A stretch of DNA of 64,000 nucleotides from DASCQC01 sp036012865. GTDB lineage: Bacteria > Pseudomonadota > Gammaproteobacteria > Comchoanobacterales > Comchoanobacteraceae. The stretch spans positions 3,499-67,498 of the forward strand of contig DASCQC010000004.1 of NCBI GenBank assembly GCA_036012865.1, read 5' to 3'. The notes under the pieces are model-generated. The model saw only the letters and a program-made list of their open reading frames with translations, was not told the DNA's origin and ran no database searches. The position numbers were made by a program, and so were the translations under genes. This document shows positions 35,540-44,830 of the stretch, piece after piece (positions within the stretch are counted from its first letter, which is position 1; the number at the start of each line of letters is the position of its first letter).

Positions 35540-36802
35540 TTAAGATGATTCAGTACTTGGTTGAATTAACTTCAACCGAAAAAAAGCATGCATAAATAGT
35601 CTCTTGATTTGTTTTTTTTGATTGAAAAAAGCAATAAAGAATGGTATTGCTGCGACAGGAAGTAGAGGAATAAGGGCGTGTTGATAATCAAAAAGAGATG
35701 GGGTTAATGAGAAGCCATCAATCCAATAACTTAATAGAGGTGAGAATAACGCTACAGAAATGTGATAGAAGGCACCAATAGCTCCTAAAAGAACTGCACG
35801 ATATTGAGATCGTACTAACTTTGAAGCCATAGGGTAAACCATGCCTTGACCTCCGGAAAAAATTCCAAAAAGTGCTACCCAAATAGTGTTATATTGAACA
35901 GCCCCCTGGTTGTATATGAGTGCTAATAATGAGATGAAAAAACCCAAAGAGAAAAATAAAAGCAGTTTGTAAAAATCATAATTTTTATCTATTAGGTAGC
36001 CTGCAACAGGGCCACAAAAAGCGTAGCCCATCCACATTAAGGATAGGATATAAGCAGCGGTTACTTCATTAATGTTTTTGCTCATAAGTAGCAGGTGTCC
36101 ATGGTTTTCGCTCAAATACTCAACCAAAAACATTATGCAGGTGGAAGCAATCAAAATATCCCGAATCAGGGTTGTATTATTGTGATTAGAGGTATTGCCA
36201 TTACTTTTTTCTGATTTTCGAGATGCTTTGAAGTTTGGGAAATGCAGAGCGCATAAAAAAATCACAGCATTCATTATGGCAAAAATAAGGAAGATGTTGT
36301 GCCAAGCTATCTGGCAGTATGCAAAAAATTGTGCCAGTGGCCCTGCAATAAACGACGCGGATATACAGGTGATAAAGTTTGTTAATCCAATGAAAATTCC
36401 GTGGTTTTTACGGGGAAAGAGGATAAGGACACTGAGGATAGACGATAAATACCCAAAAGCAGCCCCTGATGCAGAAAATACACGAAAAATTAGCATGCTT
36501 TGAAAGTCAGTAGCCATCATTAAGGCTACATTGCCTACAATACCAATAGCCGTGGTGATCAATAATATGCTGCGAAAACTAAATCGGCCAAAAAAGATTC
36601 CAACCGGAATTTGTAAGAGCCCTGTTGTTAAAGCATATGCTGTGCTACTCAATAAAGCAAATTGAGCGGAATGAATGTGTAAGTCATTCATAATAGCAGT
36701 TTGAAAGACTCCGAGGGATACTCGAGACATCATTTCATAGGCAGAGAAAAGACATACGCATAACCAGCAGAGTATGTTGAGTGGTTTAAGTGACGGTTCC
36801 AT
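35540..36802 (-). CDS. MFS transporter (12-helix permease)
   Basis: A 420-residue major facilitator superfamily permease. Hydrophobic segments number about twelve, split by a polar loop at roughly residues 190-210 (KSEKSNGNTSNHNN). Family marks include TGLLQIPVGIFFGRFSFR (loop 2-3, motif A-like), the FRVFSASGAAFGY segment of helix 4 and GYLIDKNYD between helices 8 and 9. Substrate specificity cannot be read. Host-associated gammaproteobacteria carry many such permeases for nutrient import. The overall layout, including MSRVSLGVFQTAI near helix 1, resembles metabolite carriers more than drug pumps, but this is a weak hint. Confidence 0.88.
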   Translation of the reverse strand: MEPSLKPLNILCWLCVCLFSAYEMMSRVSLGVFQTAIMNDLHIHSAQFALLSSTAYALTTGLLQIPVGIFFGRFSFRSILLITTAIGIVGNVALMMATDFQSMLIFRVFSASGAAFGYLSSILSVLILFPRKNHGIFIGLTNFITCISASFIAGPLAQFFAYCQIAWHNIFLIFAIMNAVIFLCALHFPNFKASRKSEKSNGNTSNHNNTTLIRDILIASTCIMFLVEYLSENHGHLLLMSKNINEVTAAYILSLMWMGYAFCGPVAGYLIDKNYDFYKLLLFFSLGFFISLLALIYNQGAVQYNTIWVALFGIFSGGQGMVYPMASKLVRSQYRAVLLGAIGAFYHISVALFSPLLSYWIDGFSLTPSLFDYQHALIPLLPVAAIPFFIAFFNQKKQIKRLFMHAFFRLKLIQPSTESS

Positions 36803-37017
36803 AAACGTCTATATCTATTAATATAATCAGAGGATAGCTTATTTTGAGGAAAATCGCAATTAATTGCAACAGTAAGGCTCCAAGTTTGCTTGCATTAAAA
36901 CCAAGCGTGGTGATAATCTTTACAGGTCATATAGAGAGGTCTTTATTGTGTGGGAGACGAAGGGCTACGATACTAAGTAAGCCAAAAGTAGGCCAGTAGT
37001 TTTAAGTGGTGTTTTGA
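36803..37017. other. Intergenic, downstream of accC and upstream of the MFS gene
   Basis: A 215-base spacer that holds the likely MFS promoter. I see no gene, tRNA or strong hairpin with a T tract. Confidence 0.3.
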
Positions 37018-38373
37018 TTAAGCTGGTTCCATGTGTTTTTCAGTGAGCATGGCCTCTAATGAGTGGATATTAAACTCACCATCGATAAAGTCTGGGTTTT
37101 GTAAAATCTCTAAATGGGTGGGTATGTTGGTTTGAGGACCTTCAATGATGGTTTCTTGTAAAGCGATAATGGCCTTTTGAATGGCTTCTTGGCGTGTTTT
37201 GCCGTGCGCTATGATTTTAGCTATCATAGGGTCGAAGTAATGGGGTATGGTGTACTGAGGATACAGGTGGGAGTCGACGCGAATTCCAGGCCCTCCAGGA
37301 AAAACTAGCTGAGTTATTTTCCCAGGGGAGGGTAAAAATGTTGTCGGGTTTTCGGCATTAATTCTACACTCAATGGCATGCCCTGATATGCCAATGGATT
37401 TTTGTTGAATGGATAAAGGTTGGTTAGCTGCAATGCATATTTGTTCTTTAACTAGATCAAATTGGGAGACCATTTCAGTAATGGGGTGCTCTACTTGAAT
37501 TCGAGTGTTCATTTCAATGAAAAAGAACTGCCCGTTTTCATATAAGAATTCAAAAGTTCCTGCATTAGTGTAGCCCATTTTGATGACGGCATTTAAGCAA
37601 ATCTTACCAATATACTGGCGTTCTTTTTCACTAATATCGACACCTGGGCTTTCTTCTATAATTTTTTGGTTACGACGTTGCATTGAGCAATCCCTTTCTG
37701 GAAAATATACTGCATTGCCATGGTGGTCTGCGATAACTTGGATCTCAATATGCCTTGGAGTTTCAAGGTACTTTTCCATGTAGACATCACTGCTGCCAAA
37801 GGTCGCCTTAGCTTGGCTTTTAGTTAGCTTAATGGTTGGATGAAGTTCTTCGGGGACATGGACAACATTCATGCCTCGACCACCACCACCTGCAGATGCT
37901 TTAATGAGGACGGGGTAACCAATTTTTTGGGCGAAACTCGCATTGGATTTTTGATGTGAGCTTAATAAACCCGTTCCGGAAATACAAGGAACGTTAAGTT
38001 CTCTCATGGTTTTAATGGCACTTATTTTATCGCCCATTTGGCTGATAAGAGAATCTTTGGGGCCAATAAAAACAAAGCCGCTGTTGGAGACTTGTTTGGC
38101 AAAGTCACTATTTTCAGCTAAAAATCCATACCCGGGGTGAATGGCATCAACCCCTGAAATTTCGGCAGCTGAAATAATGGCGGGTATATTGAGGTAACTT
38201 TCTTGAGGGCTATTGGGGCCAATGCAGATGGCCTCATCTGCTAATTTAACATGCATTAAATCTTTGTCTGTTGGGGAGTAGATCGCAACGGTTTTTATAT
38301 GGAGGGCTTTGCAGGCACGTTGAATGCGTAATGCAATTTCTCCTCGGTTAGCAATTAATATCTTTTTGAACAT
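37018..38373 (-). CDS. accC: Acetyl-CoA carboxylase, biotin carboxylase subunit
   Basis: A 451-residue ATP-grasp enzyme that carboxylates the biotin on AccB, the first half-step of fatty acid synthesis. Motifs are KILIANRGEIALRIQRAC, HPGYGFLAEN, the Gly-rich ATP loop KASAGGGGRGM, ERDCSMQRRNQK, FEFLYENGQFFFIEMNTR and the C-terminal FDPMIAKIIAHG. Length equals the usual 449. Its ATG overlaps the accB stop by one base, so the two are expressed as one operon. Confidence 0.97.
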   Translation of the reverse strand: MFKKILIANRGEIALRIQRACKALHIKTVAIYSPTDKDLMHVKLADEAICIGPNSPQESYLNIPAIISAAEISGVDAIHPGYGFLAENSDFAKQVSNSGFVFIGPKDSLISQMGDKISAIKTMRELNVPCISGTGLLSSHQKSNASFAQKIGYPVLIKASAGGGGRGMNVVHVPEELHPTIKLTKSQAKATFGSSDVYMEKYLETPRHIEIQVIADHHGNAVYFPERDCSMQRRNQKIIEESPGVDISEKERQYIGKICLNAVIKMGYTNAGTFEFLYENGQFFFIEMNTRIQVEHPITEMVSQFDLVKEQICIAANQPLSIQQKSIGISGHAIECRINAENPTTFLPSPGKITQLVFPGGPGIRVDSHLYPQYTIPHYFDPMIAKIIAHGKTRQEAIQKAIIALQETIIEGPQTNIPTHLEILQNPDFIDGEFNIHSLEAMLTEKHMEPA

Positions 38374-38798
38374 TAAGCGTCTTCAATTTCAAATAAAGGT
38401 TGGTCAAATTCAATGGGTTGTCCGTTTTCAATGAAGATGCGTTTAAGGATTCCTGATTTATCTGACTTGATTTTATTGAACATTTTCATCGCTTCGATAA
38501 GGCATAGGGTTTCGCCAGCTTTGATTGCTTTAGACTGATGAATGAAGGGTTCTGATCCAGGTTCAGGAGCTAGGTAAGCCGTGCCCACCATAGGAGACTT
38601 AATGATGTGTCCTTGTGTTTCATGCGGGGTTGGTTTTGGGCTTTCTACGTGTACTGTGGTTTTTTTTTGAGGAGGTGTTGAAATAGGTTCTGAGCCTTGT
38701 TTGACACGAATGCTTGTTTCACCCTCTTTGATCTCAATTTCTTCAATTGAGCTACTCTCAACCATTTGGATAAGTTTTTTAATGTGCTTAAAGTCCAT
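38373..38798 (-). CDS. accB: Acetyl-CoA carboxylase biotin carboxyl carrier protein
   Basis: A 141-residue carrier. The biotinylated lysine is K105 in IEAMKMFNKI. The N-terminal helix (KHIKKLIQMVESSSIEEIEI) and a Pro/Ser/Thr-rich linker (about 36-62) precede the biotinyl domain, which contains the 'thumb' segment AYLAPEPGSEPFIHQ that marks AccB of acetyl-CoA carboxylase. Slightly shorter than E. coli (156). First gene of accBC; the next gene upstream, dsbD, ends 50 bases away. Confidence 0.96.
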   Translation of the reverse strand: MDFKHIKKLIQMVESSSIEEIEIKEGETSIRVKQGSEPISTPPQKKTTVHVESPKPTPHETQGHIIKSPMVGTAYLAPEPGSEPFIHQSKAIKAGETLCLIEAMKMFNKIKSDKSGILKRIFIENGQPIEFDQPLFEIEDA

Positions 38799-38848
38799 TG
38801 CAATTACCTAGTAGAACTTCCTTGTTATGCCAAAAAAAATCTTTAACG

Positions 38849-40327
38849 TCAAGTTTTATTCGTTGTTGAAAGAGTTGCTAAGTTCTCAAGTTGTTGAGCT
38901 TCGTGTTCAGAAAGGATTCCTGTGAATGATCTGATGAGGGTCCCGTTATCGGATAGAATGAGGATGGCTGGAGGGCCTAATAAATTGTTTTTTATAAAAA
39001 ATGGTTGCCATGCTTGTAACGTTTTGCTGACGTCAATCTCAACCCATTGAAAATGATTGTTGTGTCGAAGTTTCTGAAAATATTCCTTATGTTTAAGCTG
39101 TTGGCAAAGAGAGCACCATTTTGCAGTAAAAAATAGAGCCCTGGTTTGATGCTTTGGGGTCGGGCCTGCTCTTTGGTATTCAAGGGGTGTGGTAATGAGG
39201 GTTTGTTGTGTTGGTGTGGGGTGATAAGTTGCTAGACTGACCATGGCTGTTAAACCCATCAAAGTGTAGATCAAGGGTTTGGAGTATTGGGTATGGTAAC
39301 CCACAAGGGCAGTTACAAGACCGCCGACAAGCAGGATTGAAACGGTGAAGTTAATGAGTTGACTTTTGATTAAAAGATCAAGCCCTATGAAGAGCAAAGA
39401 GAAGCTTAATAATATTTGTAAAGGGAGACTCCATCTTGACGTGTTGTTAGAAAGTTGAATGCCAGTGAACCCTATCACCGTCATGGGTGTTAAGAGGCCT
39501 AGGGCAAATAACATCATGAGTGGGATTGCTTGATAGCTAGACACGGAAGTAGTTAGGATTAGGCTGGTCGCTAAACTTGGTGTGGCGCAGGGGGAGAGAA
39601 CGAGAGTGGCTAAGAGGCCCCCTAACAAGGGAGATTGGATTCGATTAAGAACAGGAGCTGTTACAGAGCTCCAGCGTTGTTGCCATGCCTGATTGTTGGG
39701 GTAAGCAAGCATGCCTAATAACATTATGAATAATGAGGCTGCGGCAAGCACGTAAGGGGTTTGTAATTGATGGGTCAGGTGTTGACTTGCCTGATTAAAG
39801 ACGAAGGCTATCATGCCATAAGCAGTAAGAGTTCCGACGATGAAGCTAAAAATAGCGGTGTGCTTCGATGTTTTTTTTCTCGATAAGTAGTAGAGTAATA
39901 AAGGGACCATGGGAAGAATACAGGGGCTAAAGGCAGTTATCAGGCCGAGACCAAATAACTTAGCGCCTAGAACCTTCCATGAAGGCGTACTTTTCCACGA
40001 TAGAGTTGTGGTGGAGGGGGCATAACAGGTTTGCTGGGTAGAGCAACCTTGATAATGAATGTTGACGTTAGAAGGCAGGTGGTCGGTGACAAGATCAAGT
40101 TGAACAAGGTGAGAAGATAACGCATATTTACGGAGTATGTTTCCTGGGTTAATCCCGGTAATTTCTACTCCTTCAGGGTGAATTTCATAACCTTTTTTAG
40201 CTGTTAAGGTGATGGTTAATTCTTGATGGTGCCGGGTTGACTCAAGGGTAATAAAATCTTTGCTTTCTATGGCAAGGCTTAAAGAGGGAAGGCAAGCAAT
40301 GAATAAGCTAAGGGCGAAGGATTTCAT
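38849..40327 (-). CDS. dsbD: Thiol:disulfide interchange protein DsbD
   Basis: A 492-residue inner-membrane protein that carries electrons from cytoplasmic thioredoxin to periplasmic DsbC and DsbG. All three Cys pairs are present: N-terminal domain C95 and C101 (YQGCSTQQTC), membrane domain C136 (SPCILPMVPLL) and C247 (SPCATPS), and C-terminal thioredoxin domain C405 and C408 (WCSLC). The usual motif in the last site is CVAC. A signal peptide (residues 1-19) and about eight hydrophobic segments are visible. The N-terminal domain is shorter than in E. coli (565 residues overall). It overlaps dapD by 20 bases. Confidence 0.9.
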   Translation of the reverse strand: MKSFALSLFIACLPSLSLAIESKDFITLESTRHHQELTITLTAKKGYEIHPEGVEITGINPGNILRKYALSSHLVQLDLVTDHLPSNVNIHYQGCSTQQTCYAPSTTTLSWKSTPSWKVLGAKLFGLGLITAFSPCILPMVPLLLYYLSRKKTSKHTAIFSFIVGTLTAYGMIAFVFNQASQHLTHQLQTPYVLAAASLFIMLLGMLAYPNNQAWQQRWSSVTAPVLNRIQSPLLGGLLATLVLSPCATPSLATSLILTTSVSSYQAIPLMMLFALGLLTPMTVIGFTGIQLSNNTSRWSLPLQILLSFSLLFIGLDLLIKSQLINFTVSILLVGGLVTALVGYHTQYSKPLIYTLMGLTAMVSLATYHPTPTQQTLITTPLEYQRAGPTPKHQTRALFFTAKWCSLCQQLKHKEYFQKLRHNNHFQWVEIDVSKTLQAWQPFFIKNNLLGPPAILILSDNGTLIRSFTGILSEHEAQQLENLATLSTTNKT

Positions 40328-41120
40328 TAAGGCTCAGTTTTTGGCGTGTTTGTTTGTCGACACGTTTGACAATGATTGCTGCGTACAGATGGGCTTTAGA
40401 CTGATGGTCGGGGAGGCTTCCTGGGACGACAACGGACCCTTGCGGTACCCGACCATAATAAATTTTATCCTTCTCTCTATCATAGATTTTAGTGCTTTGG
40501 CTTAGGGTGACGCCTGTTGCTAAAACTGACCCTTCTTCGATGATAACCCCTTCAACTACTTCACAACGTGCACCAATAAAACAATCATCTTCAATAATCG
40601 TGGGGGCGGCTTGAATGGGTTCAAGAACACCCCCAATGCCTGCACCCCCTGATATATGAACATTCTTACCAATTTGGGCGCATGAGCCTACGGTTGCCCA
40701 CGTGTCAATCATGCACCCACTATCTATATAGGCGCCAATGTTAACAAAAGAAGGCATGAGAACTGTTTTGGGTCCGATATAAGCGCCTTTTCTTACGTAA
40801 GAGCCTGGCACGGCTCGAAGTTGTTCTTGGCTAAAGTTCTTCGCATCATAGCTTAAAAACTTAGCGGGGATTTTATCAAAATAATGGGTTTGGGTGTCGA
40901 TTAGCAGTTGGTTCTTTTGGCTTTTAAAATACAAAAGTATTGCTTTTTTAATCCAGTCATGGGTTACCCAGGTGTCATTGACTTTTTCACACACACGCAG
41001 TTTACCTGAATTCAGGCTTTGCAAGGTTGACTCGACAGCTGATAGTGTTTCTGTTGAGAGGTCGCTCTTTTGGTCGTAGGTTTGTTCGATTAATGATTGT
41101 AAATGAGTATATGAATGCAT
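40308..41120 (-). CDS. dapD: Tetrahydrodipicolinate N-succinyltransferase
   Basis: A 270-residue trimeric left-handed beta-helix enzyme that succinylates tetrahydrodipicolinate in the lysine/meso-diaminopimelate pathway. Hexapeptide repeats are evident from about residue 105, with VRKGAYIGPKTVLMPSFVNI, GAYIDSGCMIDTWATVGSCAQ, GGAGIGGVLEPIQAAP and GARCEVVEGVI. Length is close to the E. coli 274. The cell thus makes its own DAP for peptidoglycan. AAGG lies upstream of ATG 41120. dapD-dsbD overlap suggests one transcript. Confidence 0.96.
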   Translation of the reverse strand: MHSYTHLQSLIEQTYDQKSDLSTETLSAVESTLQSLNSGKLRVCEKVNDTWVTHDWIKKAILLYFKSQKNQLLIDTQTHYFDKIPAKFLSYDAKNFSQEQLRAVPGSYVRKGAYIGPKTVLMPSFVNIGAYIDSGCMIDTWATVGSCAQIGKNVHISGGAGIGGVLEPIQAAPTIIEDDCFIGARCEVVEGVIIEEGSVLATGVTLSQSTKIYDREKDKIYYGRVPQGSVVVPGSLPDHQSKAHLYAAIIVKRVDKQTRQKLSLNEILRP

Positions 41121-41238
41121 GTTCAGCCTTAAGGATTTCAGTATATTGTACCTTGAGTCTTATTTAAGTTCAATCTGTGTTTTTGAATCAGAGTGTTGTT
41201 ATGAATATATCTTTGTTTATGAATAATCCACTTATTTC

Positions 41239-41267
41239 TTGAGACCTGTTTTTGATTAGTGTACTCT
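41239..41267 (+). promoter_or_regulatory. Probable promoter of tRNA-Pro/tRNA-Arg
   Basis: TTGAGA at 41239-41244 (5 of 6) and TACTCT at 41262-41267 (3 of 6) are separated by 17 bases. The tRNA begins 12 bases further on. Confidence 0.4.
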
Positions 41268-41279
41268 TCATCATTACGA

Positions 41280-41353
41280 CGGGGTGTAGCGCAGCCTGGT
41301 AGCGCGCCTGCTTTGGGTGCAGGATGTCGGGGGTTCAAATCCCTCCACCCCGA
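41280..41353 (+). tRNA. tRNA-Pro (anticodon TGG)
   Basis: The acceptor CGGGGTG pairs with CACCCCG, the anticodon loop is TTTGGGT and the T arm is GGGGG-TTCAAAT-CCCTC. CCA is not encoded. It is the likely substrate of the archaeal-type ProRS at 12.9 kb. Confidence 0.96.
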
Positions 41354-41355
41354 AT

Positions 41356-41429
41356 GCGCCCGTAGCTCAACTGGATAGAGCATCGGCCTTCTAAGCCGAG
41401 GGTTGCAGGTTCGAGTCCTGCCGGGCGCG
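41356..41429 (+). tRNA. tRNA-Arg (anticodon TCT)
   Basis: The acceptor GCGCCCG pairs with CGGGCGC, the loop is CTTCTAA and the T arm is GCAGG-TTCGAGT-CCTGC. It starts two bases after tRNA-Pro ends, so the two are co-transcribed. Confidence 0.96.
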
Positions 41430-41473
41430 TTGTTACGTGTATGAGTGATAGGTTATCTTCGTTTTGAGGGGCT

Positions 41474-43342
41474 TCAGGTCCTGCGACTGATTGGGGGTAG
41501 AGAGGGTTTTGCTTTTATTGGGTCTTCTTCTTTCTGACTGCCCATCAATTTGGCTTTTGTAATGAGCCTTCTTCTGTTGTCATTATAATCTTTCGAAAAT
41601 TTTAATTCAGTTCCTGACGGGTTTCCTAAGGATAACTGCCTGGCTTCAAGTGAGATGATTTGACTGTCTTCTAAACGATGTTTAAGGTATTTTTTGGTGC
41701 CCCCTGCAGCTGATATTTCCCGGGTGAGGTTGTTTTTGTAGCTGTCAACATAGTCCCTGTAAACAGTGCTCATGATTTCTGTGTTGTTGAGTAGTTTTGT
41801 TAGTTCGTTAGGGTCTTGTTTTTCAAGTGTTTCATCTAATGTTTCTATGTTGATTTTACTGAGTTTTTGCAAAACAGGTATTTGACGTCGTAAGAAGGTA
41901 ATTAAAAAGTTGGATCGTGCTGTTTTATATTTGAATGCATAGCTTTTAAGCAGTTCTATTTTTAATTCTTTAGGCAATTTTTGGTACCTTTCTTGGTTAA
42001 TTTTATAGCCTAATTGATCATCTTCTTTATAGATGCCTTGGGCGATTAATATATCATTGATACTGATGTCTTCTAAATCTGTTATTAAGTATTTCTCTTT
42101 CAATGCTTCTATATTCGTCAACAATTCTATTGTATCAAAGAAATGTTGCATTTTTCGGCAAAATAAAGAAACTTCTATGGCGTCAGGACGATTTTCTGAT
42201 TGAATGGATGCCATGCGACTTAAAAATAACTCAATGGTTTTGCTCATAACTTCTTTGCTAAGTTCACGATGCCCTAGGGATTTGGGTAGTTCGGTTAGGT
42301 GATAATCTCCCTTGATGTTTAGGCCAAGGCTATTATTGCTTGCATCGGCAAGCTCGACGAGCCTAAGACCTTTTCGCTTTTCTGATGGGTTTTCAATCCC
42401 TAAAAAACTTGCATAAACGGCCGCCAGAGGAAAAATATCGCTTTTACTGTGGGTTTCTCCTTCGGTTAAAGTTTCTGGGGCCATGTAGTGGAGGGTTCCT
42501 AGTCGTTGGTTGGTTGTTCCGACGCGACTTGCAGACCCATAATCAACAAAGTGAGCAGAGTAGGTTGTATCATCGAATATAATGTTATCCGGTTTAATAT
42601 CTCCGTGTGAGTATAGGGAGCTTTCATCGTTTAATTTGTTGCTTAAACTCACTAGCTGATCGGCAAGTTCTGCCATGATTTTCCATTTTAAACTGCATGC
42701 TAGTTGTTGCCGTTCTTGTTTTATGTTGGGAGAGTTTGCGGACTGCTGAGTAAACATGGGTTTGCTTCGAAAATGAGGCATGATTGAAATAAGTGTGCTA
42801 TATCCATCATAAGCAACTCCATAAAGGCCTTTTTTTCCGGATGTTTTTTGCAATAATTGATTTTCCTGTTGAGCAGATTTAATGGTTTCTTGGAGTGTTG
42901 ATTGATGCTTATTTATTTCATCCATATCATCTTCTGGAGAATCTATTTTGATGGTTAATATTTTAAGTTTTCTTTTTGGGTTAATGGGAGGGTTTTCTTT
43001 TGATGTTGGAGGGAATGTGATGCTTTTGAGTGTTAATGGGGGTAGGAGATCCTTGGGTTTTGGAGGAGATGGGAACGCTTGAGTTCTTAGCTGGGATAGG
43101 TTGGTTTTTTGGGGAATGGCTGGTAATGTGATTGTCTGAATTTTGACGGCTATGTTGTCATCATAATTGATGTTTTCTGCCCTTCCATCTTGCCAAGAGC
43201 ATTGAACCATTTCTATGACTTTACCATGAGATCCTTTCCCCAAAACTTTACTCTCAATATAAGTTTTACCATTTACTTCAATGACAAGGTTTTTAGCTAT
43301 TTCTGTTTTGATGAAATTAATTTGGTTTTCTGGTTTTGCCAT
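41474..43342 (-). CDS. Eukaryotic-like Ser/Thr protein kinase, effector candidate
   Basis: A 622-residue protein with a kinase domain in about residues 30-410. Motifs are the Gly loop LGKGSHGK (34-41), the ATP-binding K67 in NIAVKIQ, the catalytic loop HGDIKPDN with D248 and N253, DYG at 267-269 in place of DFG, and APE at 288-290. All essential residues are present, so it should be active. A Pro- and Lys-rich insertion (about 75-140) lies between K67 and the C-helix region. The C-terminal 200 residues are helical and unrecognised. No membrane segment or PASTA domain is seen, unlike ordinary bacterial PknB kinases. Secretion into a host cell is inferred from family use in intracellular bacteria. 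Confidence 0.82.
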   Translation of the reverse strand: MAKPENQINFIKTEIAKNLVIEVNGKTYIESKVLGKGSHGKVIEMVQCSWQDGRAENINYDDNIAVKIQTITLPAIPQKTNLSQLRTQAFPSPPKPKDLLPPLTLKSITFPPTSKENPPINPKRKLKILTIKIDSPEDDMDEINKHQSTLQETIKSAQQENQLLQKTSGKKGLYGVAYDGYSTLISIMPHFRSKPMFTQQSANSPNIKQERQQLACSLKWKIMAELADQLVSLSNKLNDESSLYSHGDIKPDNIIFDDTTYSAHFVDYGSASRVGTTNQRLGTLHYMAPETLTEGETHSKSDIFPLAAVYASFLGIENPSEKRKGLRLVELADASNNSLGLNIKGDYHLTELPKSLGHRELSKEVMSKTIELFLSRMASIQSENRPDAIEVSLFCRKMQHFFDTIELLTNIEALKEKYLITDLEDISINDILIAQGIYKEDDQLGYKINQERYQKLPKELKIELLKSYAFKYKTARSNFLITFLRRQIPVLQKLSKINIETLDETLEKQDPNELTKLLNNTEIMSTVYRDYVDSYKNNLTREISAAGGTKKYLKHRLEDSQIISLEARQLSLGNPSGTELKFSKDYNDNRRRLITKAKLMGSQKEEDPIKAKPSLPPISRRT

Positions 43343-43455
43343 ATAAATCCTTATTCTTCTTGAGTAATTATAGTCAAAAAATAGATATTTTGTTGAAAAA
43401 CAAGTTATGTCATAATTACATTGATGGTTTGGGTGTTGTTTTCTTGTTTGTAGGA

Positions 43456-43484
43456 TTGCTAATGGAATAAGTTTTCGTTAGAAT
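43456..43484 (+). promoter_or_regulatory. Probable promoter of tRNA-His
   Basis: TTGCTA at 43456-43461 and TAGAAT at 43479-43484 (5 of 6) are 17 bases apart, with the tRNA 43 bases downstream. Confidence 0.5.
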
Positions 43485-43527
43485 GGCAGTGTTTTATTAC
43501 CTTTAACTCTTGAGGTGATCTTAGCAT

Positions 43528-43601
43528 GGCGAACGTAGCTCAGTTGGTAGAGCTCCTGATTGTGGTTCAGGCGGTCGTGGGTTCGAAACCCATCGTTCGC
43601 C
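43528..43601 (+). tRNA. tRNA-His (anticodon GTG)
   Basis: The acceptor GCGAACG pairs with CGTTCGC, and the extra 5' G at 43528 (G-1) faces the discriminator C, as in all tRNA-His. The loop is TTGTGGT and the T arm is GTGGG-TTCGAAA-CCCAT. Confidence 0.96.
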
Positions 43602-43624
43602 CATTTCTTGAATAGGCTTGATTG

Positions 43625-44830
43625 ATGTACATAAGACTTATCATCGTGTTGATCATGACATTGCCTGCTTTTTCTTTTGCAGCAAATGGGCACCCTTCTT
43701 CACAGGTCATTGTCAACTGGTCTTTAAAAAAATCTGTACCCAAGCGCTTGAGCTCTAAAAAAGTTGAGCAAGATATCAATTTTTTGATCCATGTGCTAGA
43801 CAGGGCGTATGTGGGCAAACAATACTTGCCATCTGGAAATTATTATTCTTTACTGTCAAGGCTTTCAGCAATCAAAGGCGAGGATTCTAGAGAGCATTTA
43901 AAAGATACTATTGATGAGGTCTTTTTGACCGTTCCTGATGGACACTTAAAGGCAATGACCTATGCTTCATCAAAAAAACGTGCTGAGAAATATCGCCTGA
44001 TACAGCACAAGAAGACATCTAATATTAAGCACTGGAATATAAAGTCTTACTCCAGGAGGGGGCAGAAGGTTTTATATGTTACGATTAAGTTGTTTCCAGA
44101 TGCGAAATCAAAAGCTTGGAAAAGCCTTCTTGCTAAGTTAGCGGTGATGTTGCCGCAGACAAATATTGTCATCATGGATTTAAGAGATAGTCCTGGGGGC
44201 AATTCTTTAGCCTCTCAAAAATTGGTGGAAGCGTTGACGGGGCGTAAGGGTAAAAGTGCGATTGTTAAGGAAGTGCATGTTCAATCTCCATGGGCGCTTG
44301 GAATTATGATTAATTTATTGACTCACAATGCATGGAATTTAAAGTTATCCAAAAAGCCTGTATCAAATTATTTAAAGGAGCACATTTCCCAAGCTAAACA
44401 ACTTTATCAAGAAAGTATGCGGACGAGCTTGGTTCAACCCTGGGGGGTGATTGAGGATTCGGTTCATATGCGCTCTAAGTTGACAGTTGCTCCGAAAGCT
44501 TTTCAGGGGCCTATTGCTGTTCTGCAGGGTCCGTTATGTCGTTCGGCTTGTGAGCTTTTTGTAAAAACTATGGGGATGTTTCCTAATACGATTAGTTTGG
44601 GGCAACCTACATCGGGTATATTGCACTTTGGAAATGCAGGGCCTATTCTTTTACCTAACAGTAAGATTATGGTTATGGTGCCTACGGTGTATTTAGAGCT
44701 ATATGATCGAGAGTTTGTTGAAGGCAGGGGTGTTAAACCTGGTATTACTTTGCCAGTTAATAAAGATGCTTATCAATATGTTCTGCATAGATTAGAGTGG
44801 TTGAGGGCTAAGTTTAGTCAAGTGACGTAG
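43625..44830 (+). CDS. Secreted S41-like peptidase (tail-specific protease fold)
   Basis: A 401-residue protein with a signal peptide (residues 1-20, ending SFAA). The block IVIMDLRDSPGGNSLAS is the conserved S41 core strand with its Gly-Gly turn, and GPLCRSACELFVKTMG holds the probable nucleophile S307; ISLGQPTSG and GRGVKPGITLP follow as in this family. The lysine of the Ser-Lys dyad is not clear, and no PDZ domain is seen between the N-terminal region (about 45-110) and the core. Such proteins cut periplasmic or secreted substrates. It follows tRNA-His by 23 bases and converges on the DUF374 gene with a 17-base overlap. Confidence 0.72.
   Translation: MYIRLIIVLIMTLPAFSFAANGHPSSQVIVNWSLKKSVPKRLSSKKVEQDINFLIHVLDRAYVGKQYLPSGNYYSLLSRLSAIKGEDSREHLKDTIDEVFLTVPDGHLKAMTYASSKKRAEKYRLIQHKKTSNIKHWNIKSYSRRGQKVLYVTIKLFPDAKSKAWKSLLAKLAVMLPQTNIVIMDLRDSPGGNSLASQKLVEALTGRKGKSAIVKEVHVQSPWALGIMINLLTHNAWNLKLSKKPVSNYLKEHISQAKQLYQESMRTSLVQPWGVIEDSVHMRSKLTVAPKAFQGPIAVLQGPLCRSACELFVKTMGMFPNTISLGQPTSGILHFGNAGPILLPNSKIMVMVPTVYLELYDREFVEGRGVKPGITLPVNKDAYQYVLHRLEWLRAKFSQVT

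Noticed and set aside
41138..41383. Minus-strand frame over tRNA-Pro, with the sequence GWRDLNPRHPAPKA
   Set aside because: It is the well-known artefact of translating the antisense strand of a tRNA.
43478..43818. Minus-strand frames around tRNA-His
   Set aside because: Antisense of the tRNA and of the S41 gene start.
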